A stretch of 64,000 bases of DNA, from contig ADNK01001400.1 in assembly GCA_000320545.1 (NCBI GenBank), forward strand, positions 1 to 64,000. Reading direction: 5' to 3'. This document shows, in pieces, positions 11,032 to 22,041 of the stretch (the first letter of the stretch is position 1; each line of letters opens with the position of its first letter). The DNA comes from Bigelowiella natans CCMP2755. Lineage: Eukaryota > Cercozoa > Chlorarachniophyceae. A program made the translations under genes and the position numbers. The notes under the pieces were generated by a model that did no database searches, had not been told where the DNA came from, and was given only the letters and a program-made list of their open reading frames with translations.

Positions 11032-12231
11032 CCATGCTCCATTAAATCTTATGACACATATTTCCGTTAAAAGAAACAATTACATCGAGTCTTTAGGATA
11101 AATATTGCATAGCTAGAGAATGTTTCCCGGTTTTTGTTTGCCACATTAGTTTCGTTGGTGCTGTACAGTATTGTTGTGGTGATGAAAGCAAATAATAGCC
11201 CATTTGGACCAGCGAACTTGTTCTTCGATTGTTTGTCTCTTCATGAAGATATTACGAGATATTTGTAAGATGAGGAGATAGGCCTTTTATAAATTAAAAA
11301 GTGTATAGAAACAGAGCTGTATAGAGATGAGAGCCCCCCAATTAAAAGGTGCTAGCGAGGTTTACATGTTTGGGTGTATGTGTGTGGTTGGATGAGATAA
11401 AGAGATTTAGATAATGGGGCCCCTCTCTGTCTCTACCGTGTACGTGTGTGTAAATTCTACGAATTTATAAGTTCTCGCTACGCAGTGTCATATGTGTGTA
11501 TTCTGCGTGCGTGACAACAACTATAGCGTAATGCTATGACATGCTGGCGCTGCACGTACGTACACGGCACGCGCCGGCCATTGCACGTTATGGTGCAGGT
11601 ATACAGGCGTGAGTTGTCGATTCGTGCGCACGATACGCCGCCATGCATCTAGCATAGCCGATCGATGCCGGCTAGCTAGCTACCTGCTACTAGCCTGCTG
11701 GCGGGATGATCAATGTCAACAACTGGGCTTGAGTTTTCACTACTGCTCGAAATGCTAGTAGATACTTAGAATAATGGCACGATCTAAGCTACACAAATGT
11801 GCCCGTCGCCGCCCCCTCACGCGCCCGCCGCCGCGAAACATGTCGTCACATTTCATGGCTCCGGCTCTCCTACTTACATGCTAGCATGCAGACGCCTCTG
11901 CTAGATCTAGCTAGACATATCTAGGGCTAGAGAGTACGATGCTGCCTTGGCCGCGCGCTATTGGTCTCCAGGTAATCTAGTAATCTTCTCGCTGCTAGTT
12001 ATCTATAACATTCTAGACATTATGATGTAATTAACACTTAGTATATGTATGTCTATTACACTTAACACGCGCTCTTTACGTGATTCTTGTCCACAATATA
12101 AAAATGTCCATCTATGTAATACCGCGCACTTGTTAGAATAGCTGTAGAGACTGCCCGCAGCAAGGCTTTTCGTTCATAACGATTTGAAACTGTGATATCT
12201 TGTTCATTTAAACCTTGTTGCAATATCTAGA
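11032..12231. other. Intergenic, rich in CTAG and GCTAGC words
   Basis: Converging 3' ends flank this stretch. No gene seen. The part 11500-11960 is dense in TAGCTAG, GCCGGC, CATGCTAGCATG and CGTACGTACACGG-like palindromic words and in CG, unlike the flanking exons. Confidence 0.6.
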
Positions 12232-13534
12232 TTAGCTCTCTGACTTTGAATTTTCTCCCCGTGCGACCGGAGACTTGGGATGCTTTTTCTTTTTGCGGCT
12301 TCGTCGTTTTTTTGTGGTTCTATTCTGCTGTTTAGCTGCTCTTTGCTTCATCATCCATTCCATTTGTGCTTCACCAAACCCGTAGTCAATCTTTGGTTTC
12401 ATGTTGTCAAACAGTCGTGTCGGTGCATATGCTCCAGGCCCAACATCATTAACATTTCCAGGGCCTTGATGAAGCATAACTCCTAAATATCAGGGATTTG
12501 AAATATTAGTCAATGCATCGATACCATTCAGAAGATCAATGCATTGCTTTCATGTGACTGTTTGGCAGATCTGTAATGAATACCATACCGTTTTTCAATA
12601 TTCCTGTCGCCATTGCCTTCGATCTGTCTTGCCTTTTATCGAATTTTGTACCGAATCTGTGCGCAGTTGCTGCCCCCTTCCTACTATCTGTTTTGTAGCT
12701 CGGACTATACTTGGGTCCAGGAGCCCCGCCCTTTTTTAATCCCGAGGAGAATCTCTGTGCCTTGCCCATCCCGGCTAAGGAAAAAAAAAAAGAAAAAAAA
12801 ATCAACATCTTTTCTCTGACGTTAAGGAAGGGTAGCAAAGAAAGTAGACTACCAACTGCTGGTTTGACTTTTCCGTAGAGAGGTTCGTTGGTAACGTCTC
12901 TGTTCAAAGTATGCCCAACGTCTGCTATTTCACTAGGATCTTCTATCCGATACATGTAGCCTCCATCGCTCATCTTGGCATTGAGGTACCAGGCACGGTC
13001 TCTATTTCTGGGTCTCACTACCTGCTTTCCATTTGGACCCTTATTGACCACAACCAATCCTCCATCTCGATCGATGCCATACGAGAATCCCGCCTGCTTC
13101 TTCGACTGGGAAGTACTACCGACCTGCGGGAGATATACCGGCCCGGGAGAAATTGTTTTCTCGGCTCTCTCTGGGAAGCGTTCGTCCTTTGTCCATGTTG
13201 ATTTTGAAGTGTTATATGCACGGTTGTCGTTAGGATGCCTTGGACCTCTTGCGTTTGCTCGCTGCTTCAAGGAGGGAAATGGCTTTCCGTGAGAATGGAA
13301 CTGCATGTATCCAATTTCAGCATCGAGTGTAGTCTTTTCCTCTGGACGATAATAGCCATTGTTGGTAAGGCTTCCCTTCAAAAATATGTCCCTCTGTAAA
13401 GGTCTAGTAGGCTTGGCGATACGAGCTGCCTTTGGCTCCTTGTGAATTAACCCCATTTGAGCAAAATCTTTGGACATGGGCTGGTCTGTATCATATGATT
13501 TCGCGAATCGCGAAGATTTTCCGAAACGAGGCAT
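12232..13534 (-). CDS. Sperm-tail PG-rich repeat (STPGR/SHIPPO) flagellar protein
   Basis: Three minus-strand exons (12853-13534, 12589-12774, 12232-12482) join in phase to 372 residues. Proline-glycine-tyrosine units typical of SHIPPO/ODF3-like proteins recur: ISPGPVYLPQVG, GAPGPKYSPSYKTDS, GPGNVNDVGPGAYAPTRLFDN. The last 45 residues are strongly basic (KKRRSRKKKKHPKS). Proteins with these repeats associate with axonemal or cortical microtubules, which supports a flagellated host. Exon 3 is needed to complete a PG repeat (ILKNG|VMLHQGPG), which confirms the join. An upstream exon ending with a GTATGA donor near 13808 may exist, so the ATG at 13534 could be internal. Confidence 0.82.
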
Positions 13535-14318
13535 TGCTCACAGGAAGCCAACCGGTGGACAATGTCAACGCCTTTTGAATTCGAAGATCTTTTATATCCT
13601 TCAATGTTATCATGCACAAAAGAACCTCGAGTCAAATCTAAACCTCAATCCGTTCGTGTTTACTAAGCCAATATTGATTTGCGATTCATTCCCCAACTTT
13701 GATGTCCTCCCCCTCCACCTATTTTCTGCAATCTAAACTTACGGCTTACGTTCGAAATGGTTCAAATTGCAATAAGGTAGTCAAAGAAGGTTCGAAAAAG
13801 TTCATACCTGCCGCCAGGTGAAAGCTCGTCTGTGTCCCGTTTTCTTAGGTAGGGGCGTTTCTGCCAGCAGGATACTTGGCCTCTTTCTTTGATAATCCGA
13901 CTTAAATCCAAGTCTCTAAATTAAAATACATTCCAAACCGAACATTTAGCGAAATTTTGAAACGTCAGTGACATGTGCATTTTGCGAGTCTCGAATTCAC
14001 AAATTCATTGTCGCAGGTAGTCAACAAAGTACTTTCCGTTTCTCTATCGAGAATTCTGATTGGCCTCTCGAGAGCCTCTCGGTGTGAGTGGAGGGCCCCG
14101 AAAAAATAAATAATGTTTCTCCGAAAAAATAAGTTCAACATCGGCGAAATTGCTCGGGTTATATATTTGGTGTGCGCATCAGAATCGGCCTCTAGTGTAG
14201 ACAAGGTAGGGGGGGGGGCGCTCGCCTCACTCACCCATAGATTTAGAATTTCCTTGTTTCTGAGAATAATTTATATTATCGAAGGTGAAGGATTCTTACA
14301 TGAATTGTTGTACATCAG
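13535..14318. other. Divergent region between the STPGR and eL32 genes
   Basis: Probable 5' untranslated sequence or a first exon of the STPGR gene lies near 13808-13890 (minus strand, followed by a GTATGA donor), with the eL32 promoter to the right. A G run lies at 14207-14218. No other gene seen. Confidence 0.45.
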
Positions 14319-14723
14319 ATGGTGAAGCCACTCGTGAAGCACAACATTGTGAAGAAGCGCAAAAAAAAGTTCATTCGCCATCAGAGTGATCAATTTATGC
14401 GCATTGCACGCAGTTCATGGCGCCGACCAAAGGGTATTGACTCGAGGGTCCGCAGACGATTTAAGGGTCAAATCAAAATGGCAAATATTGGATACGGAAC
14501 GAACAAAAAGTATAGGCATGTCTTACCGAATGGCTTCCTCAAGTTCCGAGTGAGCAACGTGAAAGAGCTGGAAGTTCTTTTGATGCACAACCGTAAATAT
14601 GCTGCAGAAATCGCTCACAATGTGTCTCTTAAGAAGCGCAAAGAAATTGTTCTTCGTGCGGCACAACTTAACATTAAGGTTACGAACGCTAAGGCAAAAC
14701 TTACAACTCAAGAGAATGAGTAG
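14319..14723 (+). CDS. RPL32: 60S ribosomal protein eL32
   Basis: One uninterrupted exon of 134 codons, a normal length for eL32. It has the conserved N-terminus ([19 protein letters not shown]), the core [17 protein letters not shown] and [20 protein letters not shown], and the C-terminal [20 protein letters not shown]. It is a structural protein of the cytosolic large subunit. It is the only clearly housekeeping gene here without an intron, apart from the PPR gene. The ATG at 14319 is the only start fitting the family N-terminus; an acceptor-like CAG lies just before it (14314-14316), so a non-coding 5' exon is possible. Confidence 0.97.
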   Translation: MVKPLVKHNIVKKRKKKFIRHQSDQFMRIARSSWRRPKGIDSRVRRRFKGQIKMANIGYGTNKKYRHVLPNGFLKFRVSNVKELEVLLMHNRKYAAEIAHNVSLKKRKEIVLRAAQLNIKVTNAKAKLTTQENE

Positions 14724-14874
14724 GTTAGTTCTACTTCAGTTGACTGCAGAGAGCTGCGTTAGCCTGTTCAGCATTACACGTTGTGTCTAGTAAAATGTGT
14801 TCATTCTTTAATTCACATACGCAGAATTGTGATTCTTAGCGCGCACGCGACAACATAAAAACTCTTCTCTCCCC

Positions 14875-14927
<53 letters not shown>

Positions 14928-15955
14928 TTACAACCTCTAAAGTGAAGTACGGTGATGGGGATAAAATATCTATACATGCACACGCGGGAAGGGGGGCGGG
15001 AATGGAGAATAATATTGATTAGAGAGAGAGAGACGAAAATTATATCATCTAGGGTTCGTAATAAACATTTGCATGACTTGTCCCAGATAAAAAAGAACAT
15101 CTCAAAATTACATCACCATATATTACACAGAATAATTCATTGCAAAAATTTAGACCAATCACTACAACAACAATGATGACCAACACATAGCTTCCAAACT
15201 ATCACAAAACAACATTACGGCTCATAGTGGTGCATGGGATGTGTGGGATGGGTCCTACTACGAGAACGAATACGCATGAACCCACACTCACATACACACA
15301 CCATATCTCTGGCATCTAGGCATGCTGCGTCAATGCTGAACGAACGCGTACACTTTCACACTGTCCGTTATGCTGCTTACACAACCCTTCTCGAGCGAGC
15401 AGAGGATGCATGCGACACACGCAGCTAGACAGATGTCAAGACGCATTATTGACACAGACATGCGGGTCAATCATGCTGTGTGAGCAAGACTAGTTAGCTA
15501 GCGTGTCTGTAGCACTGGCGGCAAGCTAGCTAGCATGTAGCATGCCACATGCAGTGCGTAGTGACAACGAATTTGAGCTATAGGGACTTAAAGTCCCTAT
15601 AGTCCCCATAGAGCATGCTATGTCATTCAATTTGCACTGTCTAGCTGTGTCCGCAATTCTTCGAGGCATCGCAGTGGACAGTAGCCAGCTGAAACCATGG
15701 AACATTCAAGCAGGTCGTCAATGAAGAGCTGTTTGGTCTGCATTGTGAATGCATCAATGAGTCAGCAGAAGAGAAGCAATCAGGAAGCAAAATGCGTCGA
15801 CCCAGCTAGCAGCCAGGTGCAGCTACGATGCGCTTGATTGTTGTTTGACGTGAGCTGTTCCTGAAGCTCATGTCAGACTGAGTGAACCAGTCTAGCAGTG
15901 GAGTCTTCAGTCTTCAGTTGTCGCACCTTTCAAGTGGACTTCACGCGAACTAACG
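14724..15955. other. Intergenic left of the retrotransposon
   Basis: It holds a (CT)n(CA)n run at about 14879-14927, a perfect 25-nt palindrome at 15578-15602 and dense GCTAGC/TGCATG words from 15430. No gene seen. The segment ending in CTCATGTCAGACTGAGTG (about 15868-15885) resembles 23251-23268 beyond the right LTR. Confidence 0.6.
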
Positions 15956-16575
15956 TGTGGTCAGTTTGCGACCACCAAATGCATGTATGTAATGTAAGCG
16001 CGCATGTACATGCATAGCATAAATGGTAGTGCATGCTGTGCTTTATTATATCTTACATTTGCATGTGAGCATGTTTATATAGGTTCAGGCTATCGTTCCT
16101 GTGCCTTAGTTAGTCATATAGGGGCATGTAACGTGAGTTACATGCCCGGAAACACAGTTATAGGAGGGGGCACGTGCAACTGGGAACATCCTTCTCGGTT
16201 GTTTCCCCAACCGTGGATGTTCCTAGGAGCACCCTCGGTATTTTACTTACGACATGGAGTCGGCCTACGTATTGTAATATTATAGGGGAAAATGGCCTAC
16301 ATTTTCCCTAATATTTTGGGCAACTGCTGCTGCGTAGCATGTTGCTGCTGGGGACGCTGTGTGCCCAGCACATGATGTGTATTGGCGCGCAACGCGCTAG
16401 TTTAGCACACTCTAAAAGACCCGCAAGCAAGCGGTAAGCTTTCTCCTTTGGTAGTTTGCTCATGCATGCTCATGTCATGTTATCTATTCAACAGGGTTTT
16501 AGTTTTGTGGATTTAAAGCATTGTAAAAGCATACATTGCACAGTTGTGTTGTTAGCGCTGCGCAATACAACTACA
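15956..16575 (+). repeat. 5' LTR (620 bp)
   Basis: It starts TGTGGTCAG and ends CAACTACA. Compared with the 3' LTR it has 9 extra nucleotides near 15987-15995 (a TATGTAATG-like insertion). A 93-codon frame at 16004-16285 is preserved in both copies. Confidence 0.97.
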
Positions 16576-16576
16576 C

Positions 16577-16595
16577 TGGTAGCGGACGAACTACG
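16577..16595 (+). other. Candidate tRNA primer-binding site
   Basis: One nucleotide after the LTR the sequence begins TGGTAGCGGAC. TGG pairs with the CCA end of a tRNA. It does not match the usual initiator-Met site (TGGTATCAGAG), so another tRNA or a fragment primes synthesis. Inference from position only. Confidence 0.55.
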
Positions 16596-16602
16596 TTGAA
16601 CT

Positions 16603-19600
16603 ATGGATCAAGGGAACTTATTTGGGTCTCAGGAGGAGACAAGTGACCATGTTGGGGAAGCTGAGGGCAAAGGGACCGAGATAGGAAATTCGGAAGTTTC
16701 GACGGGAGGCTATGGGCTTCGGGATGGCATCCCGGTGGCTCAGCCCGTGGCTTCTGAGCGAAAGTATAAGCTTGGAACGGGCGCCCGGTCTTCCCTGACT
16801 ATGGAGGAAGTTCTGGAGCAGTTTGGGGACTTAGGTGTTTACGATGCCCGAAGAGTTGCAAAATTTGTTTTGCACTGCGACGGGATCGATAAGGGCGTTG
16901 ATAACTTGGTTAAAATGGTAGCTAATGACCCAGAGTCCAGAGAGTTTGTATTTTATCGTTGTGTGGATAAAGGGGTAACTGTACGTACTTGGGCCTACAT
17001 GCTCAAGAAGTGTAGGGACCCGGATTATGCTCCGCCAGGCATGGCGGAGCCGATGGAGCGGAAGGCTAGGCTGCAGCCTTCGGTCAGGGATATTACGGGT
17101 GCTATCGATTCGTTTCGACGGCACTGCCCTATTAAAGGCAAGCTGTGTGTGGCTACTATGAGCCCGGCACAGTTCCGTAGGAAAGCTCGTGGGCTTTATA
17201 ATGAAATTAAAGCACACGCTGCTCTGGTCGGTCAAGCCGACTTGGGGTTTGGTTATAAATATTTCCAGACGTGCTTATCCTCTCATACGCTTGAGAGGCT
17301 ACGTCGGGAAGCAGTAAGGAACCGGTATGCCTCCGAGAGCCCGGAGGACCAGTTTGAAATGGCCCTGGAGCATCTCTGCGATGAGGAGGATAAGGATAAG
17401 CTTCAGCGGGACTTCGAGGATAAGCTCGACTTTCTCCGGCGGAAGCGGTATCATTACGTGGACGTGATACACCGGCAGTTTAGCGAGCTTCTTCTAGAGT
17501 TTGCTGGGCTACGTTTTAGTCATACTAACAAGCTGCGATACTTCCGGCGCTTGTTGGTAGGGCATCGGTTATATGATAGGTTCATCGCGCCACTCAACGG
17601 GTTTCGCCCGTATGATGTGGATGAGCTTGTTAAGTTCTTGAGGCCACTGGAGGAGAGCTATTATAAATTTACGGCTCACCCTCTCCATGCTAATGCCTCT
17701 ACGGTTACAGGACCCGCTGTGCAACGCGAATGCGTGCATTTTAAGCGCGGGAAGTGTAAATATGGCGATAAGTGCAAATTTTTGCATATCAAGCAAAATG
17801 TACAAAGTAAGAAGGTTTCTAAGAAGTATACGCCTGAGCAACTTTCTAGGATGAAAACCCAGGACTGTAGGCTTTTCCAGAAAGGTAAATGCCATTATGG
17901 AGATAAGTGTAAGTTTCTCCATAATGCTGGGAGTTTAAAACCTGTTGGAGGGGCACCTGTCGGTTTAGCCTCTCATACCTGTGAGGAATCAGCCGATGCT
18001 CCCAAGCAGAATATGGAAGCATCGCTCCTACAGGTTAATTCCCAGTCACTTCCTAACTTAATAAAGGAAAGTGAGCGTCGTCACTACGAACGAGACCCAA
18101 GTTTGAGGTCTCGGAAGAAAGTTAAATGCTTCCTGCAGGCGGATGACGGCGCCGTTGCAGTACTTGGATTAATCGACGATGGCGCTCAACCTACTACCAT
18201 TTCAGAGGCTCTATACCAAAAGTTAAAGTCCTCTGGTGTTAGGTTTGGATATAGGCCGATGGTAGGTGAGGTGGGTGGCCTTAATTCATCGATTAAAAAT
18301 AAAATTCTGCGGGAGGTCGATTTTACCGTCCAGATTAAAAAATACAAGAAGCATGGAGCATATGTTAAACTCCGTATTTGTGCTCTGGTATTATCTGGAC
18401 CGGTCTCGCAGGACTTCGTATTGGGAATAGGTACCCTTAACATGAATGGCATTAATTCTGTTAAGGATCCTGACCCTGTAAAGCGAGTTGTCACCATTAA
18501 TGGTGAAATCGTAAATTCATACCCCTGCAGCGTCGACGTGCTTTCGGCGACTGTCGTTACAGTTATGGGGATGGATATGCCTCCGATGGCGGCAGCTCCC
18601 GGCGAGATTTGTAGTATGGATACAAATGCCGTGGGAGAATTGCCGGGGGAGGAGGAGGTGTCGTCTGTAGTTCGAAAAGAACTACGTAATACAGTGGATC
18701 ATGATTTCGTAAATAATCATGATGATATAATTAAAGCACAGGATTTGCCTGATATCGATGTTAAATCGATGGCAAATCCCATCGAATCTGATGGAGTGCT
18801 TCTCCAGCGGTTATCCAGTATTGTACCGTTGTCGGAGTTTGGCGACCAGCGTGAGGTTGCTAACTCAGACTTGGTAAGCGGGCACGTGCTGGACATGCTT
18901 GATCGCCTGGAGCGCGAGATGGTTACGAAGGAGAGCTTGCTGCCTGGTTTACAGCAATTCTATTATCTTCGTACTATCATATGCCGCTTCCGGAAGTATT
19001 TTGTGATAAAACTACCGGAGGTGGGCAAGTATAAATTACGGGAACCGCATGATATTAAGCGATGGCTGAAGCCGGGCTGCAAGCCGGTTCGCCAGCGGCC
19101 TTATCATTTGGAGCCGAATAAACTTAAGCTTATGAAGCTCAAGCTCGACCAAATGGTAAGTGATGGGTTATGTTATAAGGTAACAAATAATACTTCAGAG
19201 TGGGCGTCGCCAGCTTTCTGTGTATATGACAAAGGAAAAGCATTACCACGCGTCGTGGTGGCGATGGGCCGCCTGAATAAGCTCGTGGAGCTTATGTATG
19301 CTGTTTGCCCTGTAACTCGGGATACAGTAAGAAAATTAATGAATGCTCAATGGGTTATAGTCTCTGATAGTAAAGCTGCATGGAGACAGCTTGGTATGAC
19401 CGAGTTTACAAAATTGGTATTTGTATTCGTTACTCTTTTCGCGTCATTCGCGAGCGAGGGCCTACCGATGGGGTACAAGAATGCTCCTCAAGTATGGGTC
19501 GAGGAAATGGCTACAAGGTTCCTTGTTGGGATACCAGATACTGTTATGCACTTCGACGACTTCTTTACTATAGGCCAGTCGCCGATGCAAGCGCTTGTAG

Positions 19601-22041
19601 GTTTCGCTAAATTTATGCAACAGTGTGAAAAATATAACAATTATCAAAGTGCTACTAAATTGCATATTTTTCCAAAGCGACTTGCGGCAGTAGGTTTGAT
19701 CAAGGAGGCGAAGACGCACTACCCAGATCCTAAGCGTACGATTGCTATAGACAAGCTAGAGCGTCCAATAAAGGGGAGGCGGTTCTTAAAGCATGTGCGC
19801 CGTCTTATTGGTTTATTCATTTATTATTTGGAATACATGAAAGGCTTCTGGCAGATCGCTGCGCCAATCAAGGATTTGCTTATGCAGGGAGCTGCTCAAG
19901 TATGGACGGATAAGCATGATAAAGCTTTGGATACATTAAAAGGCATGCTAAAGAAGGCGGTATTGTATGTGCCTGATTATGAAGCTATATCTATAAGCCA
20001 ACCCTTCATCCTTGACACTGACGCGTCTGATGTTGCGGGAGGTGCTACGCTTTCCCAGGTAATTGGAGGGAGCGAGCGTTTACTGGCTTGCTACTCGTTC
20101 GCTTGGAAAACGAACGAGAGAAGCTGGCATATTGTACGTAAAGAGCTTACGGCTGGGGCGAAGGGGCTTTACAGGTTCCAGCATATTACGAAAGGCTGCC
20201 CGATTTTGATTCGCATGGATGCGAAAACGGCTCGTTATTTCGCTCTCCATGGAATGGATAAAATGCAGCTGCCTTATACAAGATTAAGTGCAGCATACTC
20301 TGGATATCCGCTGGTGGATATCCAATATAGAAAGGGGGAAAAGCACACTAATGTGGACCCTTTCTCGCGGCCAGACGCCGACGAAACGCGCGACGAAAGA
20401 AAGTCGCATCGTCAGTCGTTGGCCTCTCTTTTCCCGATGCATGCGGAGGCGGCGAAGCAGGAGGAAAAGCTGGTGGAGTCTGTAGCTTCTCTCTCCTCTT
20501 GCTTAGCTAATGAGACGATGATTGACTATAATGTCCCTCATCTCTCTGTTTATTCTGTAGAGTTACAGCCTTGGGCGTGCTGTGCTACAGAGGTCCAGAT
20601 ATCGACGACGCTGTCTAATATTAATTTGGAGCAGCAGCGTCCCGATTTTAAGAAAATTATCGATGCTCTCGAGGACGAGAAGAATGCTAATCATCTTCTC
20701 GTTTCCTCTAAATATAAAATAGCTTCTGGTAAGCTATATCACATGGGCTCCTTCCAAATTGGAGGAGATATACCGCTGCAACTCTGTGTACCTTCTGATA
20801 AACGCCAGGAGGTGTTGCAGGCGTATCATGTGGATAATATGGCGAATCATCGTAATGCAGATGATCTCGCAAAGAAGATTCTACGCGGCTATTACTGGGT
20901 TGGAGTCCAGAAAGCCTGCCGTAGATTTGTAAGGCAGTGTCAGGTCTGCATACGTACTAAAACGCGTATGAAGCAGGCGCCTTACTTACAGCATGGCGAC
21001 CGGGAAATTAATGGCACGATTGCAGTGGATACAATCGGCCCTGTCGACGGCGCTAAGCATTACATACAGACGCTCTGCGTTATGGCTATTGGTTATATAT
21101 ATACAAGGGCGGTGAAGCGTATTAGCTCAGCGCGTACGGCGGATTTTATCATGTCGTATATACTAAAACACGGATGCCCAAAGCAAATTATTATTGACCA
21201 AGGGCCAGAGAACGTGGGTAAAATTATGCAGCATTTACAAAATCGGCTGCGGCTTAAATTTATCAAGATATCTGCTAAAAATAGCCAGGGAAACTCAGTA
21301 TTAGAGCGGAAGCATCGACCTATTAATAATGGGATTATGGCGATGCTCCTGCAAAATGTTGAGGATCGGCACAACTGGCATAAATATTTGGAGATGATAA
21401 CATTTAGTGTGAATACCACAATCGATAAGTGTGGTTATTCACCGGCTCACCTCATGTTCGGATATCAGCCAAAGTTCGTGGCTGATATGGAGAGCAAGTC
21501 GGTGGCGGCTCCAGGGACCGGGGACCTCGATAAGAGGATCCAAGATCTGGAAAAGATGCGGCTGTTGTATGCTACTATGAAAGAGGATTATAAATTAGTG
21601 AAAAATTTCACGAGGAACGAGAAGCTTAATACTCAAGACGAATATAAAGTAGGGGATATGGTGTGGCTTTTCCGCAAGGAAAATCGTAAAGAAAATGCTG
21701 TTACGAAAAAATATGAAATTAAAAAGACTGGCCCTGTGACTATCGTGGCCAGGAGTAGCAGATCCCATACCTATCAAATTATTGACCCGAAAACGGGGTA
21801 TAATAATAATGTACACGCGAAATATCTTTCGCCTTATGGTACATTTACCCCGTTACCAGAAGTGCGCCCGGTAGCTCCAGATGTAGAGGAGAAATTTGCT
21901 GCCGACGAGAATGAGGCTTCGGATGGTTCCTCAGACTCGTCGGATTCCCAGGGGCCTTCTGGTAACCGAATTTCGCGGGATAACATCGTCCGGGGTAAAC
22001 GTAATAGGAGACCGGCGGATATTGGTCCGTATATTTCGTAG
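16603..22041 (+). CDS. Gag-Pol polyprotein of the LTR retrotransposon
   Basis: A single frame of 1,812 codons with no shift or stop between gag and pol. Gag is followed by two CCCH fingers (C377...H, FKRGKCKYGDKCKFLH; C422...H, FQKGKCHYGDKCKFLH) in place of the usual CCHC knuckles. The protease-like site is LIDDGA (about residue 525) where D[ST]G is usual. Reverse transcriptase has EWASPAFCV, DSKAAWRQLG, EGLPMGYKNAP and an FDD box (MHFDDFF, D985). RNase H has DTDAS (D1138), an E in RKELTAG and D in RMDAKT. Integrase has the HHCC finger (H1409 to CQVC) and D1476, D1532 and E1568 with 35 residues between the last two, followed by a GDMVWLF/YLSPYG tail. The C-terminus is acidic and Ser-rich. Domain order PR-RT-RH-IN is that of Metaviridae/Ty3-Gypsy. 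Confidence 0.97.
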   Translation: MDQGNLFGSQEETSDHVGEAEGKGTEIGNSEVSTGGYGLRDGIPVAQPVASERKYKLGTGARSSLTMEEVLEQFGDLGVYDARRVAKFVLHCDGIDKGVDNLVKMVANDPESREFVFYRCVDKGVTVRTWAYMLKKCRDPDYAPPGMAEPMERKARLQPSVRDITGAIDSFRRHCPIKGKLCVATMSPAQFRRKARGLYNEIKAHAALVGQADLGFGYKYFQTCLSSHTLERLRREAVRNRYASESPEDQFEMALEHLCDEEDKDKLQRDFEDKLDFLRRKRYHYVDVIHRQFSELLLEFAGLRFSHTNKLRYFRRLLVGHRLYDRFIAPLNGFRPYDVDELVKFLRPLEESYYKFTAHPLHANASTVTGPAVQRECVHFKRGKCKYGDKCKFLHIKQNVQSKKVSKKYTPEQLSRMKTQDCRLFQKGKCHYGDKCKFLHNAGSLKPVGGAPVGLASHTCEESADAPKQNMEASLLQVNSQSLPNLIKESERRHYERDPSLRSRKKVKCFLQADDGAVAVLGLIDDGAQPTTISEALYQKLKSSGVRFGYRPMVGEVGGLNSSIKNKILREVDFTVQIKKYKKHGAYVKLRICALVLSGPVSQDFVLGIGTLNMNGINSVKDPDPVKRVVTINGEIVNSYPCSVDVLSATVVTVMGMDMPPMAAAPGEICSMDTNAVGELPGEEEVSSVVRKELRNTVDHDFVNNHDDIIKAQDLPDIDVKSMANPIESDGVLLQRLSSIVPLSEFGDQREVANSDLVSGHVLDMLDRLEREMVTKESLLPGLQQFYYLRTIICRFRKYFVIKLPEVGKYKLREPHDIKRWLKPGCKPVRQRPYHLEPNKLKLMKLKLDQMVSDGLCYKVTNNTSEWASPAFCVYDKGKALPRVVVAMGRLNKLVELMYAVCPVTRDTVRKLMNAQWVIVSDSKAAWRQLGMTEFTKLVFVFVTLFASFASEGLPMGYKNAPQVWVEEMATRFLVGIPDTVMHFDDFFTIGQSPMQALVGFAKFMQQCEKYNNYQSATKLHIFPKRLAAVGLIKEAKTHYPDPKRTIAIDKLERPIKGRRFLKHVRRLIGLFIYYLEYMKGFWQIAAPIKDLLMQGAAQVWTDKHDKALDTLKGMLKKAVLYVPDYEAISISQPFILDTDASDVAGGATLSQVIGGSERLLACYSFAWKTNERSWHIVRKELTAGAKGLYRFQHITKGCPILIRMDAKTARYFALHGMDKMQLPYTRLSAAYSGYPLVDIQYRKGEKHTNVDPFSRPDADETRDERKSHRQSLASLFPMHAEAAKQEEKLVESVASLSSCLANETMIDYNVPHLSVYSVELQPWACCATEVQISTTLSNINLEQQRPDFKKIIDALEDEKNANHLLVSSKYKIASGKLYHMGSFQIGGDIPLQLCVPSDKRQEVLQAYHVDNMANHRNADDLAKKILRGYYWVGVQKACRRFVRQCQVCIRTKTRMKQAPYLQHGDREINGTIAVDTIGPVDGAKHYIQTLCVMAIGYIYTRAVKRISSARTADFIMSYILKHGCPKQIIIDQGPENVGKIMQHLQNRLRLKFIKISAKNSQGNSVLERKHRPINNGIMAMLLQNVEDRHNWHKYLEMITFSVNTTIDKCGYSPAHLMFGYQPKFVADMESKSVAAPGTGDLDKRIQDLEKMRLLYATMKEDYKLVKNFTRNEKLNTQDEYKVGDMVWLFRKENRKENAVTKKYEIKKTGPVTIVARSSRSHTYQIIDPKTGYNNNVHAKYLSPYGTFTPLPEVRPVAPDVEEKFAADENEASDGSSDSSDSQGPSGNRISRDNIVRGKRNRRPADIGPYIS

